From: a virus
Strand: one strand, 5' to 3'
Length of the DNA stretch: 28,787 nt
Virus record (IMG/VR): IMGVR_UViG_3300024515_000392
Span: 1 to 28,787 of that record
Of this stretch, positions 14,519-22,781 are shown one piece after another. Position numbers and translations under genes: made by a program. The notes beneath the pieces were generated by a model. It was not told the origin of the DNA, made no database searches, and saw only the letters and a program-made list of their open reading frames with translations. Position 1 is the stretch's first letter. Each line of letters starts with the position of its first letter.

Positions 14519-14528
14519 AAGAACTCCT

Positions 14529-15113
14529 TTAATAGTACTTAGTTCCTGTAACAATATTTACGGGCTGTCTTGTCGATTTCGGCACCGCAATTTTTGTTTT
14601 AAACAGGTAATTTATCTCCTCTAGCAACGCGTCGAGAACGACTTTCATTGCTCTAGAAGACTCAGTATTTGTGTATTTTAAATCTTCTGTTGACCATGAA
14701 ACGAAAGTAGTTGAGCTACTTGTAATCTTAGCCAAATGAATTAAATACACAGCCATTAATACAATGGCATCCTCATCAATCTGCTCAATTACTGGGGGAT
14801 CCGGCTGATCAAAATCTAAAAATGGATTTCTATAAACATCGTTTACATTAAATGATGAACTTATAAATGCATACCCATTAACTGTGCTTACCCACAGTTG
14901 ACCGGACTCAGCAGCCCCCTGAGGTTGTAAGTCTGCAATTGCATCCGCAGTAAGTATCTGGTACTTTGCCCTCCATCGCTTTTGCAGTTGCTTCACAGAG
15001 TTTACTAACGATGTACGCACCAGCGCACTAGAAAATGCCGTACCACTAAAATCACCCAAGCGTATTCGCACTGAGTCGATTAGATAATCAAGATTACCAC
15101 TTGTTGTTATCAT
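14529..15113 (-). CDS. Probable virion adaptor / structural protein
   Basis: This protein of about 194 residues begins MITTSGNLDYLIDSVRIRLGD. That opening, followed by SSALVRTSLVNSVKQLQKRW, resembles phage neck/head-tail adaptor proteins, but the match is weak. The middle is beta-rich; the end is helical then basic. The ATG at 15113 has TAGGAG five bases upstream; GTG at 15119 is an in-frame alternative. The perfect sigma70 promoter lies so close that a transcript from it would begin only about 4-6 bases before the ATG. No enzyme motif is seen. It could instead be an early protein of unknown function. Confidence 0.6.
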   Translation of the reverse strand: MITTSGNLDYLIDSVRIRLGDFSGTAFSSALVRTSLVNSVKQLQKRWRAKYQILTADAIADLQPQGAAESGQLWVSTVNGYAFISSSFNVNDVYRNPFLDFDQPDPPVIEQIDEDAIVLMAVYLIHLAKITSSSTTFVSWSTEDLKYTNTESSRAMKVVLDALLEEINYLFKTKIAVPKSTRQPVNIVTGTKYY

Positions 15114-15124
15114 AGTCACTCCTA

Positions 15125-15153
15125 ATTATAGTTATTTTTGAGACTCTTGTCAA
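15125..15153 (-). promoter_or_regulatory. Consensus sigma70 promoter (TTGACA-17-TATAAT)
   Basis: On the minus strand TTGACA (15153-15148), a 17-base spacer and TATAAT (15130-15125) match the bacterial housekeeping promoter consensus at all twelve positions. The -35 box overlaps the stop codon of the tail assembly chaperone gene. The predicted transcription start is near 15117-15119, inside or just after the SD of the next gene. It marks the boundary between the tail module and the replication-side genes. The short AT-rich spacer supports a real promoter. Confidence 0.8.
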
Positions 15154-15422
15154 CTTGGAGGTGTCGGCCAAGCAACATTGTTAAATTTTTGAGCTAGTAC
15201 GAGTTCTGGAAAATCTCTTAAAGACTGTCGATACGCGTACCATTCATTTTTGTTAGTTATTGGGGAGTCTGGTAGAACTCTCCAGTCTGACTCACTAAGA
15301 AGTCGGTTCCGCTCTTTTCTAATTACGTCCAAAGCCCACTGTTCATGGGGTTCAATACGCTCTACTCCCGTAGAATCAACCTCAATCCAGCGTACCACAG
15401 GGAAAATTTCAATAACTCTCAT
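15150..15422 (-). CDS. Tail (fibre) assembly chaperone-like protein
   Basis: This 90-residue protein contains ALDVIRKERNRLLSESDW, then EWYAYRQSLRDFPEL and the closing WPTPP. This is the pattern of the small phage tail assembly chaperone family (Phage_tail_APC): an R-x-x-RN helix, a DW, a W-x-x-YRQ-x-LRD-x-P helix and a terminal WP. Such proteins are usually encoded right after a tail fibre gene and help it fold or attach, and that is the arrangement here (ATGA overlap with the fibre). GAGG lies five bases before the ATG. It is not expected in the finished virion. Confidence 0.8.
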   Translation of the reverse strand: MRVIEIFPVVRWIEVDSTGVERIEPHEQWALDVIRKERNRLLSESDWRVLPDSPITNKNEWYAYRQSLRDFPELVLAQKFNNVAWPTPPS

Positions 15423-18262
15423 GTTAACCTCACTACTCTTAAGGCACCAGTTACGCTAGCAGAACTACCGCCGGTATTGTTTACAAAAAGTCCGACAGTA
15501 TCATTTGCACTTAAATAAAATATAGTTGTATTAAGTTGCCGTCCGTCATTAAATGTAAGCCCGGGTAACACCTGTGTACCTGTTGTAAAACTAGTGGCGT
15601 TTTGGCGCACATTCCATGGTAGGTTAGTGGTAGTAGAACCCAGGGCGGCATTTACAATGTAAAGACCGGCATTAGTAACAGTAATTTCGTATGTTGTTGC
15701 GTTCCCTAAAATATTACCGGTACCAGCAACGTTTAGTTGCACTCTTGCAGAAGTACCAGCATTGACAGTCTGCCCCGCAGACCTTGATAAAATTCCTGCG
15801 TCCCTATGTGAAATACTACCGCTAACAGTTACATTACCACGAATATCGGTATTCCCGTTTGAGGCTGTAATACTAACTTTATTGGTGTTAATCGCAAGAT
15901 CACCGGTAACTCCTAAAATACCTGCAACTGACGTATCACCTGTAGAAGCTGTTACATTGAATTTGTTTGTATTAACTGCAAGATCACTAGTAACTCCTAA
16001 AGTACCTGCAACTGATGTGTTACCTGTAGAAGCTGTTACTTTAAACTTGTTCGTGTTAACTGCCACGTCGCCTGTAATTGTAACTGCACCTGTATTAGCC
16101 TCGACATTAAAAATACCTACTCCTGCTGTAGAATTTAATGATATTCTATCACTACTTAACTCATACAAAGTTGTTTGATCAGAATCGTATCCTCTAATAG
16201 AACCTGTTGGAATATTAGGCGGTGTACCCGGAGTTCTTCTCATATCAAAGTTACCATTATAAATTCTAAACTGACCTGTATAAGATTCTTTAAAATTTAC
16301 ATGAACCGCCGCAGTATTGTCGGAAAGATTATTTGCAATCTCCAATGTACTTGTCCCATCTAAATTAATTGATGCGAGCGGCGTTGTTGTACTTTGAGCA
16401 ATATTAAACATAGCTATACCTTGCAGATCACCGGATGTTCCAGAAGCTACAATAGTGAGCACGTTAGAATTAAGCGAGGGTAAAGCCGCCTGCGTAAGCG
16501 GGTCTGCTAAACTACCGACACTCATTCCATAAGTATTAATTTTTGTTTGACCCGCAGTAATTGTACCGTTTACTGTGAGACTTCCAGTATTTGCTGAAAC
16601 TGCTTGTAGATTAGTCACTGAAATTTTGTCAGAAGTAATTGCACCAGCTTCAATATTTTCGGCTTTTATGCCACTTATCGTTAATAAGACACCCGAAATA
16701 GTTCGTGCGGCGATTTTATCTCCAGTTATAGTGTTTGCCTGTATTTTAGTTGCTGAGATTGTGCCGTCAGTAATAAGCACACCTGATACAGTGCCTGCAA
16801 CTATTTTTTGACCGGTTATAGTTCCATCTGCAATCTGAGCAGCTGTTAAAGTCGAAGTGGCTATATTGTCTGCAGTAATAGTTCCCGTTGTAATAAGGGC
16901 ACCAGATATTGTATTTGCTGCAATTCTATCGCCTGTAATAGTGTTCGCTGCGATTGCATATGCAGTCACGGACCCAGCAGCCAAATTGTTCGTCTGTACT
17001 GCACCAACGGCGAGCTTTCCACTGATAACAGCACCGCTAGCTAATGCGGCTGAGGTGACTGCTTCTGGGCCCAGTAAATCAGCAGTAACACCGCTGAGCA
17101 CAATTTTATCAGCCGTTATTGTTCGTGTTGTAATATTATCCGCCGTGATTGAGTTAGCTGCAAGACTTCCTGCAGTTATACCGCTGACCGCAATTTGCGT
17201 AGATGTAATAGTTCCTGCGGTGATTAAAGAGCCTGAGATTGTAGCTGCTGCAATTTTATCTCCGGTAATTGTATTAGCTTGTATGTTACTAGCGGAGATT
17301 GTGTTATCCGCAATTAACACTCCGGATACAGTACCTGCCACAATTTTTTGGCCTGTAATTGTTCCATCAGCTATTTGGGATGCAGTAAGAGTGCTAGAGG
17401 CAATTCGATCTGCGGTTATTGTCCCGGCCGTAATTAATGATCCTGAAATTGTCGCGGCTACGATCTTGTCTCCAGTGATAGTTGATCCTGCGATAAGCAC
17501 GCCAGATATTGTACCAGCTTGTACTTTATTACCAGTTACTGTTCCATTAGCAATCAGAACACCCGATATTGTGCCGTCGATAATCTTACCGCCATCAATG
17601 CTTTTTTCGCCAATTAAGCCTGACCCTACTACAATAGAGTCCGAAACTTGTAGTGCAATTGTATCGATAAGCGTTGAAGACACATGATACGCCTTAATAG
17701 AGTTAACTTCTATATCATACTTTTGTATAATTTTTCGCGGAAGTATTTGACTTATGCTATAAGTACTTGAGCCCGAGTGAGTAATTGTGAAAGCACGACT
17801 TACTAGAGGACTAGGGAAAACTACTGAGTATGTACCCGGAGTTGTAATCGAGAAGCTGTTTGCAAATGGATTTTGCGGTGTGTCATCGTAGTAAGTCGCA
17901 ATAAATAAATCGTCTAAACCACCTTCACCAGATACTATATAAGGTCCGGCAATGTACGCGGGATTACTGTCGCCCGCGTACTCCATTGACTGCACATAAA
18001 AAGAAATTGAACCACTGGTTGTTAGAGTAATACTACCATAGCGATCCAGCTGACTCGTTGTTACAGTAGTCTGATGTACCCCTGCTGGATATGCTAAATA
18101 CTGTTCCGAATTATCCGAGTACAAATCGTTTGGATTTAGAGAACCGGATTGAGTAGGGTATGAAAACAGAAGAGGAAGTTGAGTCTGAAATCTTCCATAC
18201 GAGTCAGCGTAAGAAATAGATTGCTCTGTGTTTAAATTTAATAGATAATCCGAGTTTGTCAT
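15419..18262 (-). CDS. Tail fibre with decapeptide repeat stalk and C1q-like tip
   Basis: This protein of about 947 residues is organised as follows. Residues 1-225 form the presumed virion-attachment part with beta-rich segments. Residues about 229-558 hold about 33 uninterrupted decapeptides with consensus x-x-T-I-(T/S)-(G/A)-x-x-I-x, probably a beta-helical or trimeric stalk. Residues about 559-730 are a second beta-rich stretch. Residues about 731-814 contain three copies of a 28-residue repeat (VNTNKFKVTASTGNTSVAG). The last 130 residues (NAGLYIVNAALGS, then FYLSANDTVGLFVNN) resemble a C1q/TNF-like trimeric head, a plausible receptor-binding tip. The start at 18262 overlaps the previous gene as ATGA, with GGAGG five bases upstream. 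The assembly chaperone gene follows directly. Confidence 0.85.
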   Translation of the reverse strand: MTNSDYLLNLNTEQSISYADSYGRFQTQLPLLFSYPTQSGSLNPNDLYSDNSEQYLAYPAGVHQTTVTTSQLDRYGSITLTTSGSISFYVQSMEYAGDSNPAYIAGPYIVSGEGGLDDLFIATYYDDTPQNPFANSFSITTPGTYSVVFPSPLVSRAFTITHSGSSTYSISQILPRKIIQKYDIEVNSIKAYHVSSTLIDTIALQVSDSIVVGSGLIGEKSIDGGKIIDGTISGVLIANGTVTGNKVQAGTISGVLIAGSTITGDKIVAATISGSLITAGTITADRIASSTLTASQIADGTITGQKIVAGTVSGVLIADNTISASNIQANTITGDKIAAATISGSLITAGTITSTQIAVSGITAGSLAANSITADNITTRTITADKIVLSGVTADLLGPEAVTSAALASGAVISGKLAVGAVQTNNLAAGSVTAYAIAANTITGDRIAANTISGALITTGTITADNIATSTLTAAQIADGTITGQKIVAGTVSGVLITDGTISATKIQANTITGDKIAARTISGVLLTISGIKAENIEAGAITSDKISVTNLQAVSANTGSLTVNGTITAGQTKINTYGMSVGSLADPLTQAALPSLNSNVLTIVASGTSGDLQGIAMFNIAQSTTTPLASINLDGTSTLEIANNLSDNTAAVHVNFKESYTGQFRIYNGNFDMRRTPGTPPNIPTGSIRGYDSDQTTLYELSSDRISLNSTAGVGIFNVEANTGAVTITGDVAVNTNKFKVTASTGNTSVAGTLGVTSDLAVNTNKFNVTASTGDTSVAGILGVTGDLAINTNKVSITASNGNTDIRGNVTVSGSISHRDAGILSRSAGQTVNAGTSARVQLNVAGTGNILGNATTYEITVTNAGLYIVNAALGSTTTNLPWNVRQNATSFTTGTQVLPGLTFNDGRQLNTTIFYLSANDTVGLFVNNTGGSSASVTGALRVVRLT
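15818..16069 (-). repeat. Three 84-base tandem repeats in the tail fibre gene
   Basis: Three consecutive 28-residue units share a VNTNK-x-x-VTAS-x-G-x-T core. The first two are nearly identical (NTNKF, VTASTG, TSVAG, LGVT); the third is more diverged (INTNKVSITASNG). They lie between the stalk array and the C1q-like tip and probably form repeated beta-arches. Confidence 0.85.
16589..17578 (-). repeat. 30-base periodic decapeptide array with a 270-base internal duplication
   Basis: About 33 decapeptides in register encode the fibre stalk. Blocks starting at 17488 (17219-17488) and 16948 (16679-16948) are two copies of a nine-block, 90-residue unit with the same order of variants (ITGDKI, ISGSLIT, ITADRIA, LTASQIA, ITGQKIV, VSGVLIA). 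The copies lie 540 bases apart, start to start. The periodicity removes stop codons from antisense frames, which explains the long plus-strand frames there. Confidence 0.85.
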
Positions 18263-20481
18263 TTGACCCTCCATATATAACCGTAAGTATATTTGTTAGT
18301 CGGCAGTGACAAAGTCGAACGAACAAGATGTTTTGTCACATTAGCTACTCCATACTGTCTAACAAAGTCAAAAGGAAGCAAGATACTTAACCTGTATTTT
18401 TGATTTGTTGTAAATTGAAGTGCCTTAGCTATTAGTTTTCTCTGATCGCTGCTTATAAGTATCTTTCTTATTTGAGAGCCACCTATTAAAAACTTTTCAA
18501 TTGAGTAATGTACCCCCTCGACCAACGGTAGATTAATAGTCGAGTATTTGTATGTTTCGACTTTATTTACTATCTGAGCATACTCTGCAATACAAATCAA
18601 TTTAGTATTAAACGAAAATGATTCGTTTATTGGTACCGAGATACTATCAAAATCAAACGTTGTAGCCGAGATGACGCGTAGTTGATTTACAACATCAAGC
18701 GGTGTGCCATTTACTGTTAATGCAGTGGATGGAATTAACGACTTAGGTTGAAAAATAGAAGATCCGGTAATTTGTCCGTAAAACACCCACTGCTGGGGAT
18801 TAATAAACGGTGACTCCGCCCGCGTAACGACGGTGGGTATGTTAGTAAAGGCAGAAGTTGCTAATTCGTTAAAAAAAGAATCGTAAAAAGTAAACGACAG
18901 TTGTTTACTAGTTGTCATAAGGTAAAGCGCAGCTAATTCAGTGCTGGTAAGATTAGTCCACTTAAACAAGATATCCACCACGTTTATGTTAGTTGTACTT
19001 AACGGTGCCGAACGATCGGCGGACACTTGAAACGAAGTCTCGATATTGCTAAGACTGACTGAAGTATAATCGGCTTGATTAACAAACGACTTACCTACAC
19101 GAATACTACACTTTTGGAAAAAGACACCATCTGCTTCAACTTGAGTTGAAGAGTAAGTATTAGAGTGTGAGCCGCTTTTAAAAGCAGTGAACTGAGACGC
19201 TGGGCTTGCCGTCCTCTTACTCACTGACCCAATTATCAATAATTGTCCAGAGGCAGTATCTAACTCGATTCCTCGTAAATTTTCTTTCATAACATACTCA
19301 CTCAGTTTTAATTGATACCGTAGCTGCACCGGATTTTTAGGTTCACTAGTACTTTCATGAAGAAGCTGATTAAAAATCCCAGCTGAAGTACTAACTGGTG
19401 TAACTCTAAGACCAATTGTTACATTGTAGAGATTATTTTCAGCTTTGTAAGAGCAGGTATAATTACTAGTATCTAAATTTAACTTTGATGTTGTCGGTTT
19501 ATGTGTAAAATTTGAAAAAAATACTCCCGTATAAGTAACCGTAGTGGAATCAGGTTTAAAAAAGTAATTATATGTCAATTTAGGCTGATCTATGTAAAGA
19601 CCACTAACCGCATCAATAACGTAGTCACTCATACCTAAAGACTCGTTTGCAGTAAATAACGTGTTGGTTGTTATAGGTAATTTTAAAGAACTATTAGTCA
19701 ATAAATTGTTTTTCAAAAAAGAAAAAGAAAGTTGACCCGATCGAGTAAATTTCCCGTTAAGAAGAATTGAAAGTTGATTACTGTTTTTATTGTAGACCGG
19801 GACAGATACAGAGGCACTTGAAACAAGTGGCTCAGGTGACTCTACTTGAACTAAATACTCAAACTTTACTTGCAGAGAAAATCCTGTTTGATACTCACTC
19901 GAACTTGTAGATCGATACAAAAAATCAAGTTGCATTGTTAAGCTAGATAAGTTATTTCTAAAATAAACGTACGGGTCTCCTATTTCTACTGAATCTAATG
20001 CTGCGAGAATACTTTGTAATTTATAGTGCAAAGCGTCAGTCAAAAGAGAAGCAATCTTACTAGCACTAATTTGGATATTAAAATTTGCAGCATCAGTTAA
20101 ATTAGCATTTGCGTAATTCTGAACGGATTGAACAAGTGCCTCTTGATTAGAACGAGTTGCTGTGAATTGTGTAAGTTGAACGTTTAACAGCGAAGGGACT
20201 ATTAAAAAATCGTACAATAACTCTTGATCTTCGGTAAACGCAAAAATGATTACATCACTTAACTTAAAAAAAGTAACAAACGAGTTAATCATTACCTGCT
20301 GTGCCGACCGAGCGCTGCTGTAAATTAACTGGACATTAGATATTCTAGAAATCTCTGTTGTCTGATTATCTAAAAGTGCAAAGGAAGTGTCTTTGAGAAA
20401 ATCATTGATATCTGGATAGCGAAGATCTATCTGATAGTTATTATCAATTCTTGGAAGGGATCTACGTTTGTTATCTGACAT
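18259..20481 (-). CDS. Large tail structural protein, unknown family
   Basis: This 740-residue protein is not recognised. It is Ser/Thr/Asn-rich and looks beta-rich almost throughout (for example SVSVPVYNKNSNQLSILLNG and FTAFKSGSHSNTYSSTQV). It has a helical N-terminal section (residues about 95-165, VQNYANANLTDAANF) and no enzymatic motif. It starts as TAATG on the stop of the previous gene with GGGGGTG upstream, and ends as ATGA into the tail fibre. Size, composition and position between hub-like genes and the fibre suggest a baseplate or fibre-base protein. By eye it is A+T-rich like its neighbours. Confidence 0.7.
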   Translation of the reverse strand: MSDNKRRSLPRIDNNYQIDLRYPDINDFLKDTSFALLDNQTTEISRISNVQLIYSSARSAQQVMINSFVTFFKLSDVIIFAFTEDQELLYDFLIVPSLLNVQLTQFTATRSNQEALVQSVQNYANANLTDAANFNIQISASKIASLLTDALHYKLQSILAALDSVEIGDPYVYFRNNLSSLTMQLDFLYRSTSSSEYQTGFSLQVKFEYLVQVESPEPLVSSASVSVPVYNKNSNQLSILLNGKFTRSGQLSFSFLKNNLLTNSSLKLPITTNTLFTANESLGMSDYVIDAVSGLYIDQPKLTYNYFFKPDSTTVTYTGVFFSNFTHKPTTSKLNLDTSNYTCSYKAENNLYNVTIGLRVTPVSTSAGIFNQLLHESTSEPKNPVQLRYQLKLSEYVMKENLRGIELDTASGQLLIIGSVSKRTASPASQFTAFKSGSHSNTYSSTQVEADGVFFQKCSIRVGKSFVNQADYTSVSLSNIETSFQVSADRSAPLSTTNINVVDILFKWTNLTSTELAALYLMTTSKQLSFTFYDSFFNELATSAFTNIPTVVTRAESPFINPQQWVFYGQITGSSIFQPKSLIPSTALTVNGTPLDVVNQLRVISATTFDFDSISVPINESFSFNTKLICIAEYAQIVNKVETYKYSTINLPLVEGVHYSIEKFLIGGSQIRKILISSDQRKLIAKALQFTTNQKYRLSILLPFDFVRQYGVANVTKHLVRSTLSLPTNKYTYGYIWRVK

Positions 20482-22769
20482 TAAGGCACCCCCATAGTCT
20501 CTGCGGCATATCGGACATCGCCTTGTAAGTAGTAGCGTTCGCCATGAGAAAGACCTTCTAAAGAGTCAAATCCAAGTACAATAGTTTCTAAAACGTCACC
20601 GCAAAGTGACTGCTCTTTTAAAAACTCAAATTGAAGTGCAGCGGGCCAAGTTGCTACTGGATTATCTCGGTAAACTTTATCAAAACCACCCCACCCAATA
20701 CGTATATTAGTCCCACGAACAATTAGATAGTCGGCCTGACGCGTATTTGAGTAGTAAACCGTAGCGCGCTCCAATTTAGAATAGAATCTATCAGCGTCAT
20801 TTGAGGTAGAGCCGGCATTCATATACTTGTCATGATGATTTAAAAAACTTTTAGGTTTTGTCCAGAACACAGGAATATAACGATAAATATCAAGCTGTTC
20901 AGTAAGCAGTTTAACTGAATTAAGTCGAGTGTTTATTTCATTAAGATGATTAAGTAGCCCACTATAAGTAATTGAATTAAATGAATTATACCTTTCAAAT
21001 ACATCAAGATTATATTCTGTGTTGATTCTTGAAACGTCTGTTAAACGAAACGTTCCAATATAACTTGCTTTTGAGTACGTAGCTCCTTCTGCTGATTCTT
21101 GCAGATCAACAGAGAAATCGCAGTAATCATCGCTACTTTCTATGTAATAGGAGGAATGATTACTTAAACCACTGTAAGCCTGATAGATTAAAGGATAAAA
21201 TCTATTTGTATTCTCAATTTGGGGAATAAGTGAGAAATTGAAAGAATCCGCATAATACAATGCGTTATTATCTGAACCACGTTTAAAAAAGTCAATGCTT
21301 GTTCCCAGTACAGTAGTTGCGGCATTATTATAGTAGGATACCGGATTAAATGTAGACGGATTAATAAAGTAAAAACCGTTAAACTCCGGAGCAAACGAGG
21401 CCCCGTAATTTGCGTTGTTTTCTAATCCGGCTGACGAACCCGCATAAAAAAGAAAATACCCGGGATCAGGAAAATTTGGCGGTGTTGTGATACTTACAGC
21501 CGGTGATCTACTACTAGGACCCATGGTTTGAAGAAGGCCTTGACGAGCGACCTTTCCCTCCATTTTAGAAAAGGAGACTGCCTTATTATTAAGTACTGTA
21601 GAATACCACTGAGGAACAGCAGCCTTACTTTCTTTATCTAAATCATATCTATACCAAGCAGCGCTTGTTACTTTCTTAGACAAGATACCTAACATTGTAA
21701 ATCGAGTAAGTGTGTTTGTGCTTGTGGCATAGCTTACTCGTATTGTATTCTTTAAATCAAAGCGTTTTTGAGTATAATAACGTGCTTGTTGAGCCACTCT
21801 GCTGGCACTTAGATAATTCCAGTTTTGAATTAACCCGTACAAATAATTTAACATATTGTATTCTCGAACAGACTTAAAAACATGAAAATTAGAGCCGACA
21901 AGTACTTGATCCCACAATGCAACTCGTAGTGGATTATCATAAACTTTGAAATAATTAACTAGATACTGTTGATTTTTAATTAAGGTTTTTATATCAGACA
22001 ACGATTGAATCGATTCTAAATTCTGCCATGTGTTCGGTACAACAGAGTGATCTATATTTGCATAGATCATACTAAAATAGTACGTGGACGTAGCATTGTC
22101 GGCGTCTCTATTAGGATTGTTAGATGTTGTATTATACGGTGCAATACGAAACTTTATACTTACTACCTCACCCGGAGTCAAATCTAAATTAGTAAGATCA
22201 ATTGAAGCATACGAAATATTTGTATGATTTGCGGCAAGCGTCAGTTCTTCAAAAGTGTTTACTGGAGAACCAAACGCAATATTAGGATTGTATCGCCATA
22301 TTCTATTGTATTTACCGTATTTAGTCTGATTTTTTATCTGTTCGTGAATTGGTACGTCAGTATACTTTAAAGTAGTGAATAAGCAAATACTACCCATCTT
22401 TCCGTCTACGTGACGAAATAATTTTCCATTTGCGCTGTAGTTTGCGCGATACGATTGAAAAGCGACTCGTAGTGTGTGCATACCTTCTCTGTACACAAAA
22501 CTACCTTCCCATACGTCAATCTCAGAAAAGCGGAATTTCTTGCCGCTAAGCGTAATTACCTTACCATCATTACCCGTAACGCTAATATCTCCGGTATTAC
22601 TTAGAAAAAACATCGGAGGTGCGTACGCCCAGCTGCTAAGAAAGAGACGATCAGGTCCGTTTACAATCTGCTCAAGAACTTCAGTATTTTGTGCTAAATT
22701 ATTTAAATCAGCGGCCGATAACTCTTGCCCATCAAATAGTGATGGAAGAGTCGAAAGCGCAAAAATCAT
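20481..22769 (-). CDS. Large tail/baseplate structural protein, unknown family
   Basis: This 762-residue protein is not assigned to a family. The N-terminus LFDGQELSAADLNNLAQNTE, then VNGPDRLFLSSWAYAPP, is a pattern I recall from phage structural proteins with an attachment helix. The rest is Tyr/Asn/Ser-rich, beta-type sequence with a helical insert (residues about 235-335). No catalytic motif, signal peptide or membrane segment is seen. AAGGAGG sits seven bases before the ATG. It lies between the putative hub gene and another large structural gene, so a baseplate or receptor-binding complex component is most likely. Confidence 0.7.
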   Translation of the reverse strand: MIFALSTLPSLFDGQELSAADLNNLAQNTEVLEQIVNGPDRLFLSSWAYAPPMFFLSNTGDISVTGNDGKVITLSGKKFRFSEIDVWEGSFVYREGMHTLRVAFQSYRANYSANGKLFRHVDGKMGSICLFTTLKYTDVPIHEQIKNQTKYGKYNRIWRYNPNIAFGSPVNTFEELTLAANHTNISYASIDLTNLDLTPGEVVSIKFRIAPYNTTSNNPNRDADNATSTYYFSMIYANIDHSVVPNTWQNLESIQSLSDIKTLIKNQQYLVNYFKVYDNPLRVALWDQVLVGSNFHVFKSVREYNMLNYLYGLIQNWNYLSASRVAQQARYYTQKRFDLKNTIRVSYATSTNTLTRFTMLGILSKKVTSAAWYRYDLDKESKAAVPQWYSTVLNNKAVSFSKMEGKVARQGLLQTMGPSSRSPAVSITTPPNFPDPGYFLFYAGSSAGLENNANYGASFAPEFNGFYFINPSTFNPVSYYNNAATTVLGTSIDFFKRGSDNNALYYADSFNFSLIPQIENTNRFYPLIYQAYSGLSNHSSYYIESSDDYCDFSVDLQESAEGATYSKASYIGTFRLTDVSRINTEYNLDVFERYNSFNSITYSGLLNHLNEINTRLNSVKLLTEQLDIYRYIPVFWTKPKSFLNHHDKYMNAGSTSNDADRFYSKLERATVYYSNTRQADYLIVRGTNIRIGWGGFDKVYRDNPVATWPAALQFEFLKEQSLCGDVLETIVLGFDSLEGLSHGERYYLQGDVRYAAETMGVP

Positions 22770-22781
22770 GACATCTCCTCC

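Noticed and set aside
15762-16178. Plus-strand open frame of 138 codons
   Set aside because: Antisense to the three 84-base repeats of the tail fibre gene; same explanation, no start signals.
15818-17578. CRISPR-like array of regular 30-base repeats
   Set aside because: The repeats are coding, contiguous without unique spacers, and match a protein-level decapeptide or 28-residue pattern.
16857-17687. Plus-strand open frame of 276 codons
   Set aside because: It is exactly antisense to the decapeptide repeats of the tail fibre; the 30-base periodicity keeps stops out. It has no SD and its Ala/Val/Ile-rich periodic translation mirrors the repeats.
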